NCBI GenBank assembly: GCA_016926255.1 | Contig: JAFGOY010000058.1 | Location: forward strand, 1 to 64,000 | DNA: 64,000 bases | Source of the DNA: Anaerolineae bacterium | GTDB taxonomy: Bacteria > Chloroflexota > Anaerolineae > Aggregatilineales > UBA3940 | Direction of reading: 5' to 3' | Part shown: positions 25,336-34,882 of the stretch, piece by piece | Numbering within the stretch: the first letter of the stretch is position 1 | How the letters are laid out: each line of letters begins with the position of its first letter | Notes under the pieces: generated by a model | What the model saw: the letters and a program-made list of their open reading frames with translations, nothing else | Told to the model about the DNA's origin: nothing | The model's database searches: none | Translations under genes and position numbers: made by a program

Positions 25336-26892
25336 TTGAACGACAAGCAGCAACCTCGAACCATTCGCCGTGTGATCATCTGGCTGCTCGTTTTGAGCGC
25401 CCTGGGTGTGGCTGTCTGGCAGTGGGGGGACGAAGCCCTCTATTACGCCACCGGTCAGCACATTATCGACAGCGTGGAGAAGGAGATCGGTGCCGAACAA
25501 TCAGCGGGCGCGGCGATAGCCTCCGACCAATCTCAACCGGCTGATTCCGGCCAACTGGCAGCGCCATCCACCGATCCGGACAACCTGACAGGGGAGGATT
25601 TCCCCTACCCGGCTCGTCAGCACGTTTTGAAGTACAGGGTGCGGTCAGGTGATGCCCTTTTTGCGCTGGCCGAACGATTCGACCTGCACGCCAGCACGAT
25701 CCTCTGGGCCAACGACGATCAACTGCACGGCGATCCTAATGCCCTCCAGATCGGCATGGAACTCTATATTCTCCCTACCAATGGGATATACCACTTCTCG
25801 GACGGGCAGCAGACCATCGGGGAGATCGCCGCATTGTACGGCGTTCAACCGAATGACATCCTCGCTTCGCCATACAATACGTTAATCGAAGAAAGCAGTT
25901 CGGTCATTCCTCCCTATGGGCTACGGATTGTCGTCCCCGGTGGACGAAGTGATTCGATCTTCATTCCTGAAGAACTCCAACCCGAAAATGGAGAGGCTTC
26001 TCTCGATGACGTTCCCTTGCAGCCAGGAGCCTGTGACTATGAACCCTATGATGGCGAACCGGAGTCTTTTGTCGATCCGCTGACTACGGCGATGCATACC
26101 GTCACTGCCGAGTTTACATCATGGCATCCCGGCCTGGATATCGCTGCCAGTGAAGGGGCACTGGTGCTTGCCCCGACAGATGGAATTATTTCGTTTTCCG
26201 GGGAGGATGATGAACTGGGGAATGTAATCATCATCGATCATGGGGCAGGCTGGACGACCCATCATGCGCACCTGAAAAACCTGTTAGTCGAATGCGGAGA
26301 GACGGTGGAGGGAGGACAGCGGATCGGTACGGTGGGGATGAGTGGAAACGCGACGAGCGCTTACCTCTATTTTGAGCTTAGGCAGAACGATGTCCCCGTC
26401 GATCCCAGGCCCGGTGCCTGCCGCCATCATTACAATATTACGCCCTTAATAGAAGACATGATCAGCCCCTTGCAGCCGAATCAGCCGTACCGGGTTACTA
26501 CCGACTTCATTCCCAACTGGCATGTGGGGATTGACCTGGCAGCGCTGATCGGCACGCCGATCTACGCCGCCCATTCTGGAGTGGTGGTCTATGCGGGCGA
26601 TCAACTGCTTGGGCTTGGCGAGACGGTGATCATCGATCACGGGAATGGTATGACAACAACCTATGCTCACCTGGACAATCTCTTTGTGGACTGCGGCGCT
26701 CAGGTCCAGCAGGGCCAGCATATCGGCGAGATGGGGAATTCCGGCAATTCGTCCGGGGTGCATCTCCACTTTGAGATACGAGAGGACAATGTCCCCGTCG
26801 ATCCGCGAGACTACCTCGAATTCAGTGAGGTGGTTGAAGACGAACTACAGACCCTTCCCCCGACACCACTGTATATGGATGATCTGGAATAA
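25336..26892 (+). CDS. LysM protein with two M23 (LytM) domains, the first degenerate
   Basis: The 518-aa membrane-anchored wall protein starts with TTG 25336. It has one N-terminal transmembrane segment (about 12-31), a LysM domain (about 100-150), and a second LysM-like segment (about 152-205). Two LytM folds follow at about 255-365 and 385-500. The second has the full zinc set, HVGID, YAHL and HLHFE, as in active peptidoglycan endopeptidases. The first keeps HPGLD and HHAHL but has YLYFE where HLHFE should be, so it is probably inactive and may bind or activate, as EnvC/NlpD-type domains do. It stands alone before a terminator. Confidence 0.88.
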   Translation: MNDKQQPRTIRRVIIWLLVLSALGVAVWQWGDEALYYATGQHIIDSVEKEIGAEQSAGAAIASDQSQPADSGQLAAPSTDPDNLTGEDFPYPARQHVLKYRVRSGDALFALAERFDLHASTILWANDDQLHGDPNALQIGMELYILPTNGIYHFSDGQQTIGEIAALYGVQPNDILASPYNTLIEESSSVIPPYGLRIVVPGGRSDSIFIPEELQPENGEASLDDVPLQPGACDYEPYDGEPESFVDPLTTAMHTVTAEFTSWHPGLDIAASEGALVLAPTDGIISFSGEDDELGNVIIIDHGAGWTTHHAHLKNLLVECGETVEGGQRIGTVGMSGNATSAYLYFELRQNDVPVDPRPGACRHHYNITPLIEDMISPLQPNQPYRVTTDFIPNWHVGIDLAALIGTPIYAAHSGVVVYAGDQLLGLGETVIIDHGNGMTTTYAHLDNLFVDCGAQVQQGQHIGEMGNSGNSSGVHLHFEIREDNVPVDPRDYLEFSEVVEDELQTLPPTPLYMDDLE

Positions 26893-26894
26893 AA

Positions 26895-26919
26895 AACCGC
26901 CTTTTGGGGCGGCTTTTTG
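26895..26919 (+). terminator. Terminator between convergent genes
   Basis: CCGCC (26897-26901) pairs with GGCGG (26908-26912), with an A-run before and CTTTTT after. The stem is short but lies directly after the M23 gene stop. Confidence 0.6.
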
Positions 26920-26937
26920 CTGCAAACGGTATATCGA

Positions 26938-28683
26938 TCAGCGCACGTCTTGCAATTCGTATACTTTGGTGTATTGTGTACGCCCCTTCACCTGGATCGG
27001 CTCCAGTTCCATCACTGACACATTATCTCGAACCAGGAGATAGGTCGCTTCGCTCAGGAGGATTTGCATTGGGGCTGCGACTTCCTGCAACCGCTTGGCA
27101 AGGTTGACGCTGTCGCCCATTGCCGTGTAATCGAGGCGTTCAGGGCTGCCCACATTGCCGACGACCGCTTCCCCGGTATGGACGCCGATGCCAAACTTCA
27201 GCCGTTCATCCGGTTCGACTGTTTCATGGTATGCCCGGATGTCGGCCATCATCAGCGCCGCCGAACGAACCGCGCGCAGGGCATGATCTTCCTGTGGACG
27301 GAGCGCTGTGTTATACAATGCCATCACCGCGTCCCCCAGGAATTTGTCGATGACCCCCTGCTGCTGGTGGATGGCATCTGAGGCAATCGTCATATACGTA
27401 TTGATGATCTCGACCAGCTTTTCCGGGTCGAGGTGTTCGCTGAACGTCGAAAACCCTCGGATGTCGCCAAACAGGATCGAGATGACCTGCCGGGTGCCGC
27501 CGAGCTTCAGTTCGTCAGCGCTGCGGATGCCATCGACGACTTCGACTGGCAGGTAGCGCCGCACCCCGGCGATCTGGGCTTCACGGCGCTTTGTCTCGGT
27601 CAGGTCGTCGAGAACTATGGCGACACCCTGCGTCTGGTCATGGGCATCTTTCAGCGGGCTGAAATTCATGCTCAGGTTGAGCTTACCTCGGGTTTCGACC
27701 TCGGTTTCGAATTCGATTCCGGTCAGCCGCTGATCGGTTTCCTGCACCTGACCGACCATCGTATCGAAACGGGTGTCGAGCGGCGGGAGCACGTCATACA
27801 GGTTGTACGGCAGTGAAACGTCGCCTTCGAGATCGAGGATTTGCTGGGCGCGCCGGTTGATATAGGTGATCTGATCCATCAGGTCGGTGGTGATCACCCC
27901 CGATGCAATCGAGGCGAAGATATTGTCTTGCAGGTTCTTCATCTCGGTGATTTCGTCGAGGGTTGTTCTGAGGCGTGCAAACAGCCGGGCATTCTCGATG
28001 GCGACCGCTGCCTGGTTGGTGAAAGCCATCAACAGATCGCGTGTTTGTTCGGTGAACAGTCCGGCATGGATTTTATTGTCGGTATAGACCACGCCGGTCA
28101 CGTCGCCTTTTACCATCAAAGGGACGGCGAGGATCGAACGCAGGCTGTAGCTAACGATGCTTTCCGCATGCTGGAAGCGGGTATCTTCCTGGGCATTGGT
28201 CGTCAGGATCGGTTCGGCGCTTTCGGCTACCCGCCCGATGACGCTGCGGCTGATCTCGAACTCCGAACTGTCGATGGATTGCCGGTCGACATTGCGGGCA
28301 ATGCGGAACTCCAATTCCCCGGTCAACTCGTCACGCAGCATCAGGTAGCCGCGTTCAGCACCGGAAATCTGGATGATGGTATCCATCACTTCGTTGAGCA
28401 CCTGCGTGAGGTCGAGCGATGAGTTGATCAGTGCCGCGATATCAGCCAGAGCACGATACTGATCGCGTTCGTGTTCGAGAACGTTGACCCGGTTTCCTGC
28501 GCCTTCGAGACGTTTCGCGATGTCGTTAAGCGTGGTCGTCGTGCCGGGGGGCAGACGAAAGCCCTGATCGCGCAGCATCTCGCGCTGCTGCTTCAGCAGG
28601 TTTCGAAGGTCTACGGTGAGCTGTCGGATATAATCAAGCTCCGCTTTCAGACCAGATTCTTGAGCCTCGGCTGCTTCTGCCAT
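26938..28683 (-). CDS. Class III adenylate/guanylate cyclase with GAF and PAS-like domains
   Basis: A 581-aa signalling protein. It has an N-terminal coiled coil (about 1-75), a GAF domain (about 80-235, with SGAERGYLML and LRSILAVPLMVKG), and a PAS-like domain (about 245-370, NLQDNIFASIASGVITTD). The C-terminal cyclase domain (about 385-560) has ISILFGDIRGFSTF for the first metal Asp, IDKFLGDAVMAL for purine Lys and second Asp, and LDYTAMGDSVNLAKRLQ for the purine-contacting Asp and transition-state Asn/Arg. The Lys/Asp pair favours ATP, so cAMP is the likely product. No membrane segment. The GAF ligand is unknown. Confidence 0.92.
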   Translation of the reverse strand: MAEAAEAQESGLKAELDYIRQLTVDLRNLLKQQREMLRDQGFRLPPGTTTTLNDIAKRLEGAGNRVNVLEHERDQYRALADIAALINSSLDLTQVLNEVMDTIIQISGAERGYLMLRDELTGELEFRIARNVDRQSIDSSEFEISRSVIGRVAESAEPILTTNAQEDTRFQHAESIVSYSLRSILAVPLMVKGDVTGVVYTDNKIHAGLFTEQTRDLLMAFTNQAAVAIENARLFARLRTTLDEITEMKNLQDNIFASIASGVITTDLMDQITYINRRAQQILDLEGDVSLPYNLYDVLPPLDTRFDTMVGQVQETDQRLTGIEFETEVETRGKLNLSMNFSPLKDAHDQTQGVAIVLDDLTETKRREAQIAGVRRYLPVEVVDGIRSADELKLGGTRQVISILFGDIRGFSTFSEHLDPEKLVEIINTYMTIASDAIHQQQGVIDKFLGDAVMALYNTALRPQEDHALRAVRSAALMMADIRAYHETVEPDERLKFGIGVHTGEAVVGNVGSPERLDYTAMGDSVNLAKRLQEVAAPMQILLSEATYLLVRDNVSVMELEPIQVKGRTQYTKVYELQDVR

Positions 28684-28818
28684 TACCGCGCTCCCATTCT
28701 ATACCAAGCATTCGGCATTCTATATATCTACCAATTGCTATTATACGCTACTCAATATCCCCAGCAAGCCCGGTGGCTGGCAAGACTGCGATTACCAATC
28801 ACCCGGCTGAGTATCAAC

Positions 28819-29259
28819 TTACTTTCCGGGTTCCAGGATGATGGGATTCGCACCGGTAATCGTGATCTCCGATGTGCTCATCTCGAACCCGGAGGCTTCC
28901 GAGGCAAAGAGTTCAAGGTCACCACGTGCCAGGATTGCAATCGGCTCACTGCCCGACAGCAGGTGAACTTCCCCGGTACCATATTCATGCTCGACCACGT
29001 TGACCTCAAGCCGGATGGTCTGGCCTGGGCCAACGTTGAGATCGAGCATGCCATCCCGGTTGGTTGTGATCTGTTCAACATGCTGATCGATCTCGATGGT
29101 AAACCGCTTGCCACTCCAGGGTTGGCCCCCATTCTCGTAGAGAAAGACTCCCAGCCGCACTGGCTGCTGGCTCAGTGGTGTTAGATAAAGCTGTGTGCGA
29201 TAGGTGATGTCTTCCCACCCACCGGATCGCCAGAATGGAAGATACATAAAACCGGCCAT
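28819..29259 (-). CDS. Uncharacterised beta-rich protein
   Basis: I do not recognise this protein of about 146 residues. It is dominated by alternating hydrophobic/polar strands (RLGVFLYENG, GKRFTIEIDQ, TIRLEVNVVEHEYG, PIAILARGDLELFA), suggesting a beta sandwich. A WRSGGWED segment lies near the N terminus. There is no signal peptide. ATG 29259 is preferred over ATG 29265 because AAGGAG lies 9 nt before it, compared with 3 nt for the other. It starts about 18 bp after a glycosyltransferase gene in the same direction and is probably co-transcribed. Confidence 0.6.
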   Translation of the reverse strand: MAGFMYLPFWRSGGWEDITYRTQLYLTPLSQQPVRLGVFLYENGGQPWSGKRFTIEIDQHVEQITTNRDGMLDLNVGPGQTIRLEVNVVEHEYGTGEVHLLSGSEPIAILARGDLELFASEASGFEMSTSEITITGANPIILEPGK

Positions 29260-29277
29260 GTTCATTTTCTCCTTTGG

Positions 29278-30414
29278 TTATGAATAATCTGCATTACGAT
29301 AGTTTTCCGCAGCCTCTTCAAGGATTTTTAAAATGGCACGCGCTGAAGATTCCCAGGAGAAGCGCTTTACTCGTTCATATCCATACTCGATCAGTTTTTC
29401 TTTGACGCTGGGTTCGGTCAATACTTTGCGGAGGACATTCACCAGCGCGCCAACATCGGTCGGCGCGAAGGTCAATGCAGCATCCTGGACTAACTCGGGC
29501 AGCGATGATGTGTTGGCGCAGACAACCGGTGTTTTACAGGCCATCGCTTCCAATGCCGGAAACCCAAACCCCTCATACAGTGAGGGAAAGGCATAGACTT
29601 CAGCCCCGCTGTACAGAGTCGACAAATCCTCGTCGGCGACATAGCCGGGCACAATGACACGATCTGACAGACCCAGCTTCTGAATACGATCAAACAGCGA
29701 ACGATACCCCCAGCCCAGCCGCCCGGCCAACACCAGGGACAGACCCTCGATCTCATCGACCAGTTGGGCAAACGCTTCGACCAGCCGGGTCAGGTTCTTG
29801 CGCGGCTGGATGCTGCCCACATGCAGGATATAAGGCCCCGATATTTCCAGTCGTTTGCGCAGGTCATCGATCTTCTCTTTGTCTTCAACCGGCTGCAGCA
29901 GGTCGTCGACTCCCGGGTGAACCACCCGAATTTTTTCCGGCGGTGTATGGATCAAAGCAATCAGGTCATGGGCAGTTGCTTTCGAATCGGCGATTACCCT
30001 TCGGGCAGCCGCTGCGCTGTGGCGTGTTGACCAGTCGAGATAGAGGCGCGAGAAAAGAGGATGTTTGCTGGGATAATGCATATAACCAAGGTCGTGGGCG
30101 GTAAAAACCGCCGGAACATCTGCCGGGGCAGGCCAGGGGATAACGTGTGCGGGAACAAAAAGTACATCCGGTGGATCGCGGCGTACATCCGGCCCCAGCC
30201 CCCGGTGAGTCCACATCCGGGCCTTGATAATTACCCGCTTTTCGATATTGTCCTGTTCTGGAACCAGGTCATCTTCTGGCGTATCGCGGAAGTACAGGCG
30301 GAAACGATGACCGCTTCCCTGTTCTACCAACCCGCGAATAATATGCAGGCTGTATCCTTCAGTGCCGGTACGCTGTTTGACTGTTGCACGACTTGCATCG
30401 ATGCCAATTAACAT
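29278..30414 (-). CDS. GT4-family glycosyltransferase
   Basis: The 378-aa retaining GT-B enzyme has an N-terminal MLIGIDASRATVKQRTGTEGYS acceptor-side region. Its C-terminal half includes VGSIQPRKNLTRLVEAF, SLVLAGRLGWG and YEGFGFPALEAMACKTPVV, the E-x7-E nucleotide-sugar motif of this family. Such enzymes often transfer mannose or another hexose during polysaccharide assembly. It is upstream of and co-directional with the small beta-rich protein. Donor and acceptor are not predictable. Confidence 0.9.
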   Translation of the reverse strand: MLIGIDASRATVKQRTGTEGYSLHIIRGLVEQGSGHRFRLYFRDTPEDDLVPEQDNIEKRVIIKARMWTHRGLGPDVRRDPPDVLFVPAHVIPWPAPADVPAVFTAHDLGYMHYPSKHPLFSRLYLDWSTRHSAAAARRVIADSKATAHDLIALIHTPPEKIRVVHPGVDDLLQPVEDKEKIDDLRKRLEISGPYILHVGSIQPRKNLTRLVEAFAQLVDEIEGLSLVLAGRLGWGYRSLFDRIQKLGLSDRVIVPGYVADEDLSTLYSGAEVYAFPSLYEGFGFPALEAMACKTPVVCANTSSLPELVQDAALTFAPTDVGALVNVLRKVLTEPSVKEKLIEYGYERVKRFSWESSARAILKILEEAAENYRNADYS

Positions 30415-30436
30415 GTTTATGGTTACCTTGAATGAG

Positions 30437-30985
30437 TTACTCGGTATCCAGGTGAACGTCGTGACTGCGATTCCGCAGCGTTACAATGGCGACAGACGTT
30501 ATCAGAATCAGGAACAGCGGCCAGAGCCGCATTGCCTGGCGAAATCCGGTGCTCTGGAGGAGCTTCAGCGTCACAGGTAGGAGCAGGAGGCCTGCGCCGC
30601 CGATCAGATAGGCGGGCAGCAGCAGCGACTGCCGCCGGGAGCCATCACGCAGGTAGACGAACAGAAAGGCGACACCCACAATAAACAGGAATATTGGCCA
30701 GTAGCTGTTCAGCGATTGCCAGGTAAGGTTCCCCAGGTTCAGTGTAAATATGCTCAAGAATAACCCGGATAGCAACAGGGTTATCCCTACCAGGATGATC
30801 CCGCTTCCGCTGGAAGACTGCCCTGAGTTTTGAGCCAGCAGGGTAATCCCGATCAGCATCAGGATGAGAGGCCACAACTTATCGAAGCCCATCAACGGCG
30901 CGCCTAATTCGGTCGCTGCCAGCCACCCGCCGAAGAGGATCAGAGCCACCCCACCTACATAAGAACCCGGTTGATGTAGTTTCAT
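30437..30985 (-). CDS. Small multi-pass membrane protein (LiaF/DUF5668-like)
   Basis: About 182 aa with at least six hydrophobic segments: GGVALILFGGWLAATELG, LWPLILMLIGITLLA, GIILVGITLLLSGLFLSI, YWPIFLFIVGVAFLFVYL, LLLPAYLIGGAGLLLL and LWPLFLILITSVAIV. The recurring (F/Y)(W)P(I/L) turn before each pair is characteristic of LiaI/LiaF-type membrane regions seen near envelope-stress genes. ATG 30985 is preferred; the longer frame begins with TTG 31033 and a charged stretch. Function unknown. A related protein lies at 34258. Confidence 0.72.
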   Translation of the reverse strand: MKLHQPGSYVGGVALILFGGWLAATELGAPLMGFDKLWPLILMLIGITLLAQNSGQSSSGSGIILVGITLLLSGLFLSIFTLNLGNLTWQSLNSYWPIFLFIVGVAFLFVYLRDGSRRQSLLLPAYLIGGAGLLLLPVTLKLLQSTGFRQAMRLWPLFLILITSVAIVTLRNRSHDVHLDTE

Positions 30986-31067
30986 TACCAGATAATTCTC
31001 CAATGCGGCTTCTCGCCTAATTGTAAAACCCAACCGGCAAAACGTAAAGTGACCCCGCTGGTACCTC

Positions 31068-32444
31068 TCAAAGAAGCAAACCAGGAGCCAGCCGGGTCAG
31101 TGCATCCGTCAGCGAGAAACGGTATATCTCCAGCACCTCAGGCAGGTGCGCCCAGATGCCAAAGTAGTGATGAACCGTAAAAGCCGCGATGACGATCAAT
31201 ACGACACCATAGGCAACCCACAGCGCGGTTTCGCCGGTTGGCCCAACGCGCTGGCGTGCCCAGTCGGTCATCCATACGACGGCCAGTGCGGGGAAGTAAT
31301 AGAGTGCGGGCTGTATCCCTATCGCTTGCAGCGTGCTCCGTGCGGTGCCGCTGATCATAACCGGTACCAATCCAACAATCAGGGTCAACAGCATAAACGC
31401 ATTGGCGGTCGTGATCCGGAAGGTGTCGTCGTATTTGCTGCGGCCCTGGCGGGCGGGTCGGTAAGGCATGATCAGGCTGACAATCGCCAGGCTGATCCCG
31501 ATATAAAAAAGCAGGCTGAACAGCGGCCCAAGCAGCGGTTTCCCCGGAAGCGTGTAGGCGACGAGATTGTCTCCGCGAAAAGTGATGATTCCCAATCCTG
31601 CCCGAACCGCATTGCGAACCGGTTCGGTTTCCCCTCGCGAGATCAGGCCCAGGAAGTGCAAAGCCTGACCCTCGATTCCGCTCACCGGTCGGCGGAACAG
31701 GGTCAGCACCAGGGGCAGTGACACCAGCGCGGCAATGGCTAAAGTCAGTGCCAGCCCTGACCACGTTCGGCGCAGGACGCGCGGTTGATCCAGTGACAGG
31801 AACAGGTAAAAGGCCGGGAAGACCATCCACATTATCCGCGCCGACGGGCTGGTATAGATCGACAGGCCCAGCAGGATTCCGGCCAGCGCGAACCAAATCC
31901 ACCCCTCGATCTCAGCCTGAGGGCGGTATTCTAAGGGGAGGAAATCATCCTCGACATCTTCCTCGACGCGGAAACCGCGTCGAAGCGCGGCAGCGGCGGC
32001 CATGTAGAGAACCGGCAGCGTGATCGCTCGTAGCGCCAACCGGCTGGTCCAGACACCCCAGGGGCTGACGGCCAGTGCCGCTATCGTCGCCAGTGCCAGC
32101 CAGCGGTTCTGTGTCGAGAGTCGAATCCAGAGATAGATGAGCGCCAGCAGAATGGTACCGAAGAATGCCGAAGTCAGCCGGGCGGCTACTGCTGTCCGTC
32201 CAACGATCAGCATCATCAACGCGGTTGCATAAGCATAAAGCGGTTCACGGGTGACGCCATCGTCAGCTTCGATGTAAACAGGTAGATCTCCATCCAGTAT
32301 ATGGAGTGCGTCCTGAACATGCTGCACTTCTTCCGCGCTGAGGTCACCCGGAGCCTGGTCGATTGCGCCAAAGCGCAGTGCAGCGCCAACCAGTAGGACA
32401 AGGATATAAAGCACTGTTTCGATGTGACGTGATGTTCGATCCAT
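31068..32444 (-). CDS. PMT/ArnT-like membrane glycosyltransferase (GT39/GT83 type)
   Basis: The 458-aa polytopic protein has about ten transmembrane segments. The first outer loop carries an acidic cluster (GDLSAEEVQHVQDAL), as expected for GT-C enzymes that use polyprenyl-phosphate sugar donors. REPLYAYATALMMLIVGRTAVAARL and SPWGVWTSRLALRA are typical of the PMT/ArnT superfamily in Chloroflexota. It probably transfers a sugar to a protein or lipid outside the membrane. The specific reaction is unknown. Co-directional with but not overlapping the gene at 30437. Confidence 0.75.
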   Translation of the reverse strand: MDRTSRHIETVLYILVLLVGAALRFGAIDQAPGDLSAEEVQHVQDALHILDGDLPVYIEADDGVTREPLYAYATALMMLIVGRTAVAARLTSAFFGTILLALIYLWIRLSTQNRWLALATIAALAVSPWGVWTSRLALRAITLPVLYMAAAAALRRGFRVEEDVEDDFLPLEYRPQAEIEGWIWFALAGILLGLSIYTSPSARIMWMVFPAFYLFLSLDQPRVLRRTWSGLALTLAIAALVSLPLVLTLFRRPVSGIEGQALHFLGLISRGETEPVRNAVRAGLGIITFRGDNLVAYTLPGKPLLGPLFSLLFYIGISLAIVSLIMPYRPARQGRSKYDDTFRITTANAFMLLTLIVGLVPVMISGTARSTLQAIGIQPALYYFPALAVVWMTDWARQRVGPTGETALWVAYGVVLIVIAAFTVHHYFGIWAHLPEVLEIYRFSLTDALTRLAPGLLL

Positions 32445-32561
32445 AGTTTTCCCTGCCAGTCTGGTCGCCAGGCGCAGCCGTATGTAATGACTACTGGCAA
32501 CTTTAGCGGTGGAAGAGGCGATTCGTCAAATTGATCATCTTGTCAGTTGCATCCAAAAAGC

Positions 32562-32590
32562 TTGTCGCCTTGCTAGGGTGCGGGTATTAT
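32562..32590 (+). promoter_or_regulatory. Promoter of the three-LysM protein
   Basis: TTGTCG (32562-32567), a 17-bp spacer and TATTAT (32585-32590), about 50 bp before the ATG at 32642. Confidence 0.45.
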
Positions 32591-32641
32591 GAGGATGTGG
32601 ATTGCAATCACGGGAGCCTTAAAGGGTTATGGGGTGCTGAT

Positions 32642-34192
32642 ATGGCTTTACGACGAGCAGTAATTATCAGTGTTGTGCTGATCATCGTGCTGGCTTCCAG
32701 CGTGACGCTTGTGCAGGCTCAGGAACAGACTCATGTTGTGCAGGCAGGAGAAACACTGTACCGCATCGCCGCTCAATACGGCCTGACGGTCGAGCAACTC
32801 GCTGCCGCCAACGGGATCACCAACCCGGCTTTGATCTATGTCGGGCAGGTATTGGTCATTCCAAACGGTGATGGCGAATCGACTGCAAGCGGCACGACGA
32901 GCTACACGGTCGCTGCCGGGGATACGCTTTACAGTATTGCCCGGCGGTTCGATACCACCGTCGCGACACTGGTCAGCTTGAACGGGTTGAGCAACGCTAA
33001 CGTGCTCTATATCGGGCAGGTGCTGGTACTGCCGGGCGGCGAATCGACGACCACTACTGTAACACCGGAACCAACGGAAGAAGAGGAAACTGAGACACCA
33101 GAAGCGACGGAGGAGCCAACCTCAGACGAGCCGGTTTATCACACCGTGCAGCGGGGGCAAACCCTCTCCCAGATTGCGCTGCTGTATGGCATGACTTACC
33201 AGGAGATCGCGCTGCTAAATGGGCTGGATAACCCGAACCTGATCTTCCCCGGCCAGGAACTGCTGATCAAATCCGGTGAGGAAGAGGAGGAAGATGCAAC
33301 TGATACGCCGACCCCGACCAGTACGGCGACTTCGACGGTAACCCCGACGGCGACAGCCACTTCGACCGGAGAGCCAACCGCCACCCCGACGGCGACCGCA
33401 ACCGAGGAAGAGTCGGGCGAGGCGACCGCTACCCCGACGGCGACATCCATACCAACCATGTCGGTAACCCCGTCGACAACCCCCACCGACCTGCCGGAGG
33501 GCATCGAAACGCCAACGCCGATTGTTCAGGACGTCGAAATACCGTCGGATGCGCCCAATCTGCTCGATAACCCCGGTTTTGAAGGTTCTGTGCGGTCGGT
33601 CGATTTCGACAGTGTGCAGGTGTTCGATGGTTGGCAGCCATTTTATTGTGCTCAACCGTACACATCGGAGAAATGCGCTGCGCTGCGCCAGGGCGCGGGG
33701 AATCCAGAAGGCTTGCTGATGTCTCGCCCGGTCTATAAATCGACCAATACGACCTATCACGTACATGGGGGGACAACTGCCCAACAGTGGTCGTGCAGCT
33801 ACAGCGCGTGCCGGGGTGGTGTCTACCAGATTATCGAAACGGTGCCGGGTGCAAGCTGCGAGGTTGGTGCTTATGTCCAGTCTTTGAGCACTAACAGTTC
33901 CGGCATTACCTCTGATCTGCTCACCGCCGACGACCGAGACAACTCGACGTGGTACATCCGTGTCGACCTTAGCGGAGGGGAATCTGCTTTTACAACCGGG
34001 GACAACCTGCTGATCAGCCGGGGATTTGGCTATATCGACGGGACATATGACCGGTTTGCGAAGATCGGCTTCACATTTACCGCCACCGACGATGAGACGG
34101 CGGTGTATTTCGAAAATCTGCGACTCTGGCCGCTGGCCCGCAATCGCAGCTACCTCGACGATGCGTATGTCAGGTGCTCGGCCTCACCGTAA
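32642..34192 (+). CDS. Secreted protein with three LysM domains and a Thr/Pro linker
   Basis: The 516-aa exported protein starts MALRRAVIISVVLIIVLASS, a clear signal peptide with likely cleavage after VQAQ. Three LysM peptidoglycan-binding domains follow, each with (V)QxGxTLxxIAxxY and xNPxLIYVGQxLxIP (about 29-73, 85-129 and 158-202). A long Thr/Pro/Glu-rich linker (about 205-315) joins a C-terminal beta-rich domain of about 190 residues with several Cys and Trp, possibly a carbohydrate-binding jelly roll. ATG 32642 is chosen because the signal peptide begins there; the upstream frame would add 37 non-signal residues. It is probably a wall-attached surface protein, with no enzymatic motif seen. 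Confidence 0.85.
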   Translation: MALRRAVIISVVLIIVLASSVTLVQAQEQTHVVQAGETLYRIAAQYGLTVEQLAAANGITNPALIYVGQVLVIPNGDGESTASGTTSYTVAAGDTLYSIARRFDTTVATLVSLNGLSNANVLYIGQVLVLPGGESTTTTVTPEPTEEEETETPEATEEPTSDEPVYHTVQRGQTLSQIALLYGMTYQEIALLNGLDNPNLIFPGQELLIKSGEEEEEDATDTPTPTSTATSTVTPTATATSTGEPTATPTATATEEESGEATATPTATSIPTMSVTPSTTPTDLPEGIETPTPIVQDVEIPSDAPNLLDNPGFEGSVRSVDFDSVQVFDGWQPFYCAQPYTSEKCAALRQGAGNPEGLLMSRPVYKSTNTTYHVHGGTTAQQWSCSYSACRGGVYQIIETVPGASCEVGAYVQSLSTNSSGITSDLLTADDRDNSTWYIRVDLSGGESAFTTGDNLLISRGFGYIDGTYDRFAKIGFTFTATDDETAVYFENLRLWPLARNRSYLDDAYVRCSASP

Positions 34193-34205
34193 TCGAGACA
34201 ACAAA

Positions 34206-34240
34206 AAAAGCGGCGGGATGTTGTCATGCCCGCCGCTTTT
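34206..34240. terminator. Bidirectional terminator
   Basis: AAAAGCGGCGGG (34206-34217) and CCCGCCGCTTTT (34229-34240) form a perfect 12-bp stem with A-rich and T-rich flanks. It separates the LysM gene from the convergent membrane-protein gene. Confidence 0.88.
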
Positions 34241-34257
34241 GCTTATAAAAAGGCTGT

Positions 34258-34752
34258 TTACCGGCGAAATGCGCTGCCCAGCGCTGTCAGCCCGATGGCA
34301 ATCAGGATCACCGGCCACCACTGTTCGAAGGAAATATCAAGGCCGAATGTGTTGCCCAGCCCGATGCCGATCAACACGCAGCCCGCTATAATGTTGAATA
34401 TCGACGGGCCGGATACGTTGGGCAGGATCACCCGGATAAGCGCTTTGAGCAACAGCAGCCCACCTGCGCCAAGCATGATCCAGTCCCAGGGTTCGGTTCC
34501 GGCGGGCAGCATTCCCATGTTCCAGGCCAGAAGAACGGCCCCGGCGACGATCAGCAGTGCCGCCCAGAATATCGAAGACCAGGAAGCAAGACCTCCATCC
34601 TGCCGGTGATGATGGCGCATGAAGTCGGGATGGTGGCGTGTGGTGCGCCACTTATATTCAAAGCGGTCTGATGAATAATCGCTGCGTTCGACTTTCGGTG
34701 CTTCAACCGGGCGTTCGTTCTCGGGCAGTTCGCCCGTATAACCTTCACTCAT
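34258..34752 (-). CDS. Small membrane protein, LiaF/DUF5668-like
   Basis: A 164-aa protein. A polar N-terminal tail of about 50 residues rich in Glu, Arg and His (including HHHRQDG) precedes four hydrophobic segments: WSSIFWAALLIVAGAVLLAW, WIMLGAGGLLLLKALI, IFNIIAGCVLIGIGLG and WWPVILIAIGLTALG. The EQWWPVILI turn is shared with the protein at 30437. This is the LiaI/LiaF-like transmembrane arrangement, often linked to envelope stress, but no partner two-component genes are adjacent. Confidence 0.7.
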   Translation of the reverse strand: MSEGYTGELPENERPVEAPKVERSDYSSDRFEYKWRTTRHHPDFMRHHHRQDGGLASWSSIFWAALLIVAGAVLLAWNMGMLPAGTEPWDWIMLGAGGLLLLKALIRVILPNVSGPSIFNIIAGCVLIGIGLGNTFGLDISFEQWWPVILIAIGLTALGSAFRR

Positions 34753-34882
34753 CGAGTGTTGTCTCCTTCTTGAAATTCAACTTCACTAAGTAATACGTGT
34801 GATTCAATAAGGAGTTGCACTCAGTACACTATTCTTCTGTTAAAATCGAAAAACAAATTCATTCTGGAGAAAGGATCGCACA

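Noticed and set aside
27841-28422. 193-codon frame antisense to the adenylate cyclase gene
   Set aside because: It is the complement of the GAF/PAS coding region, without recognisable protein features.
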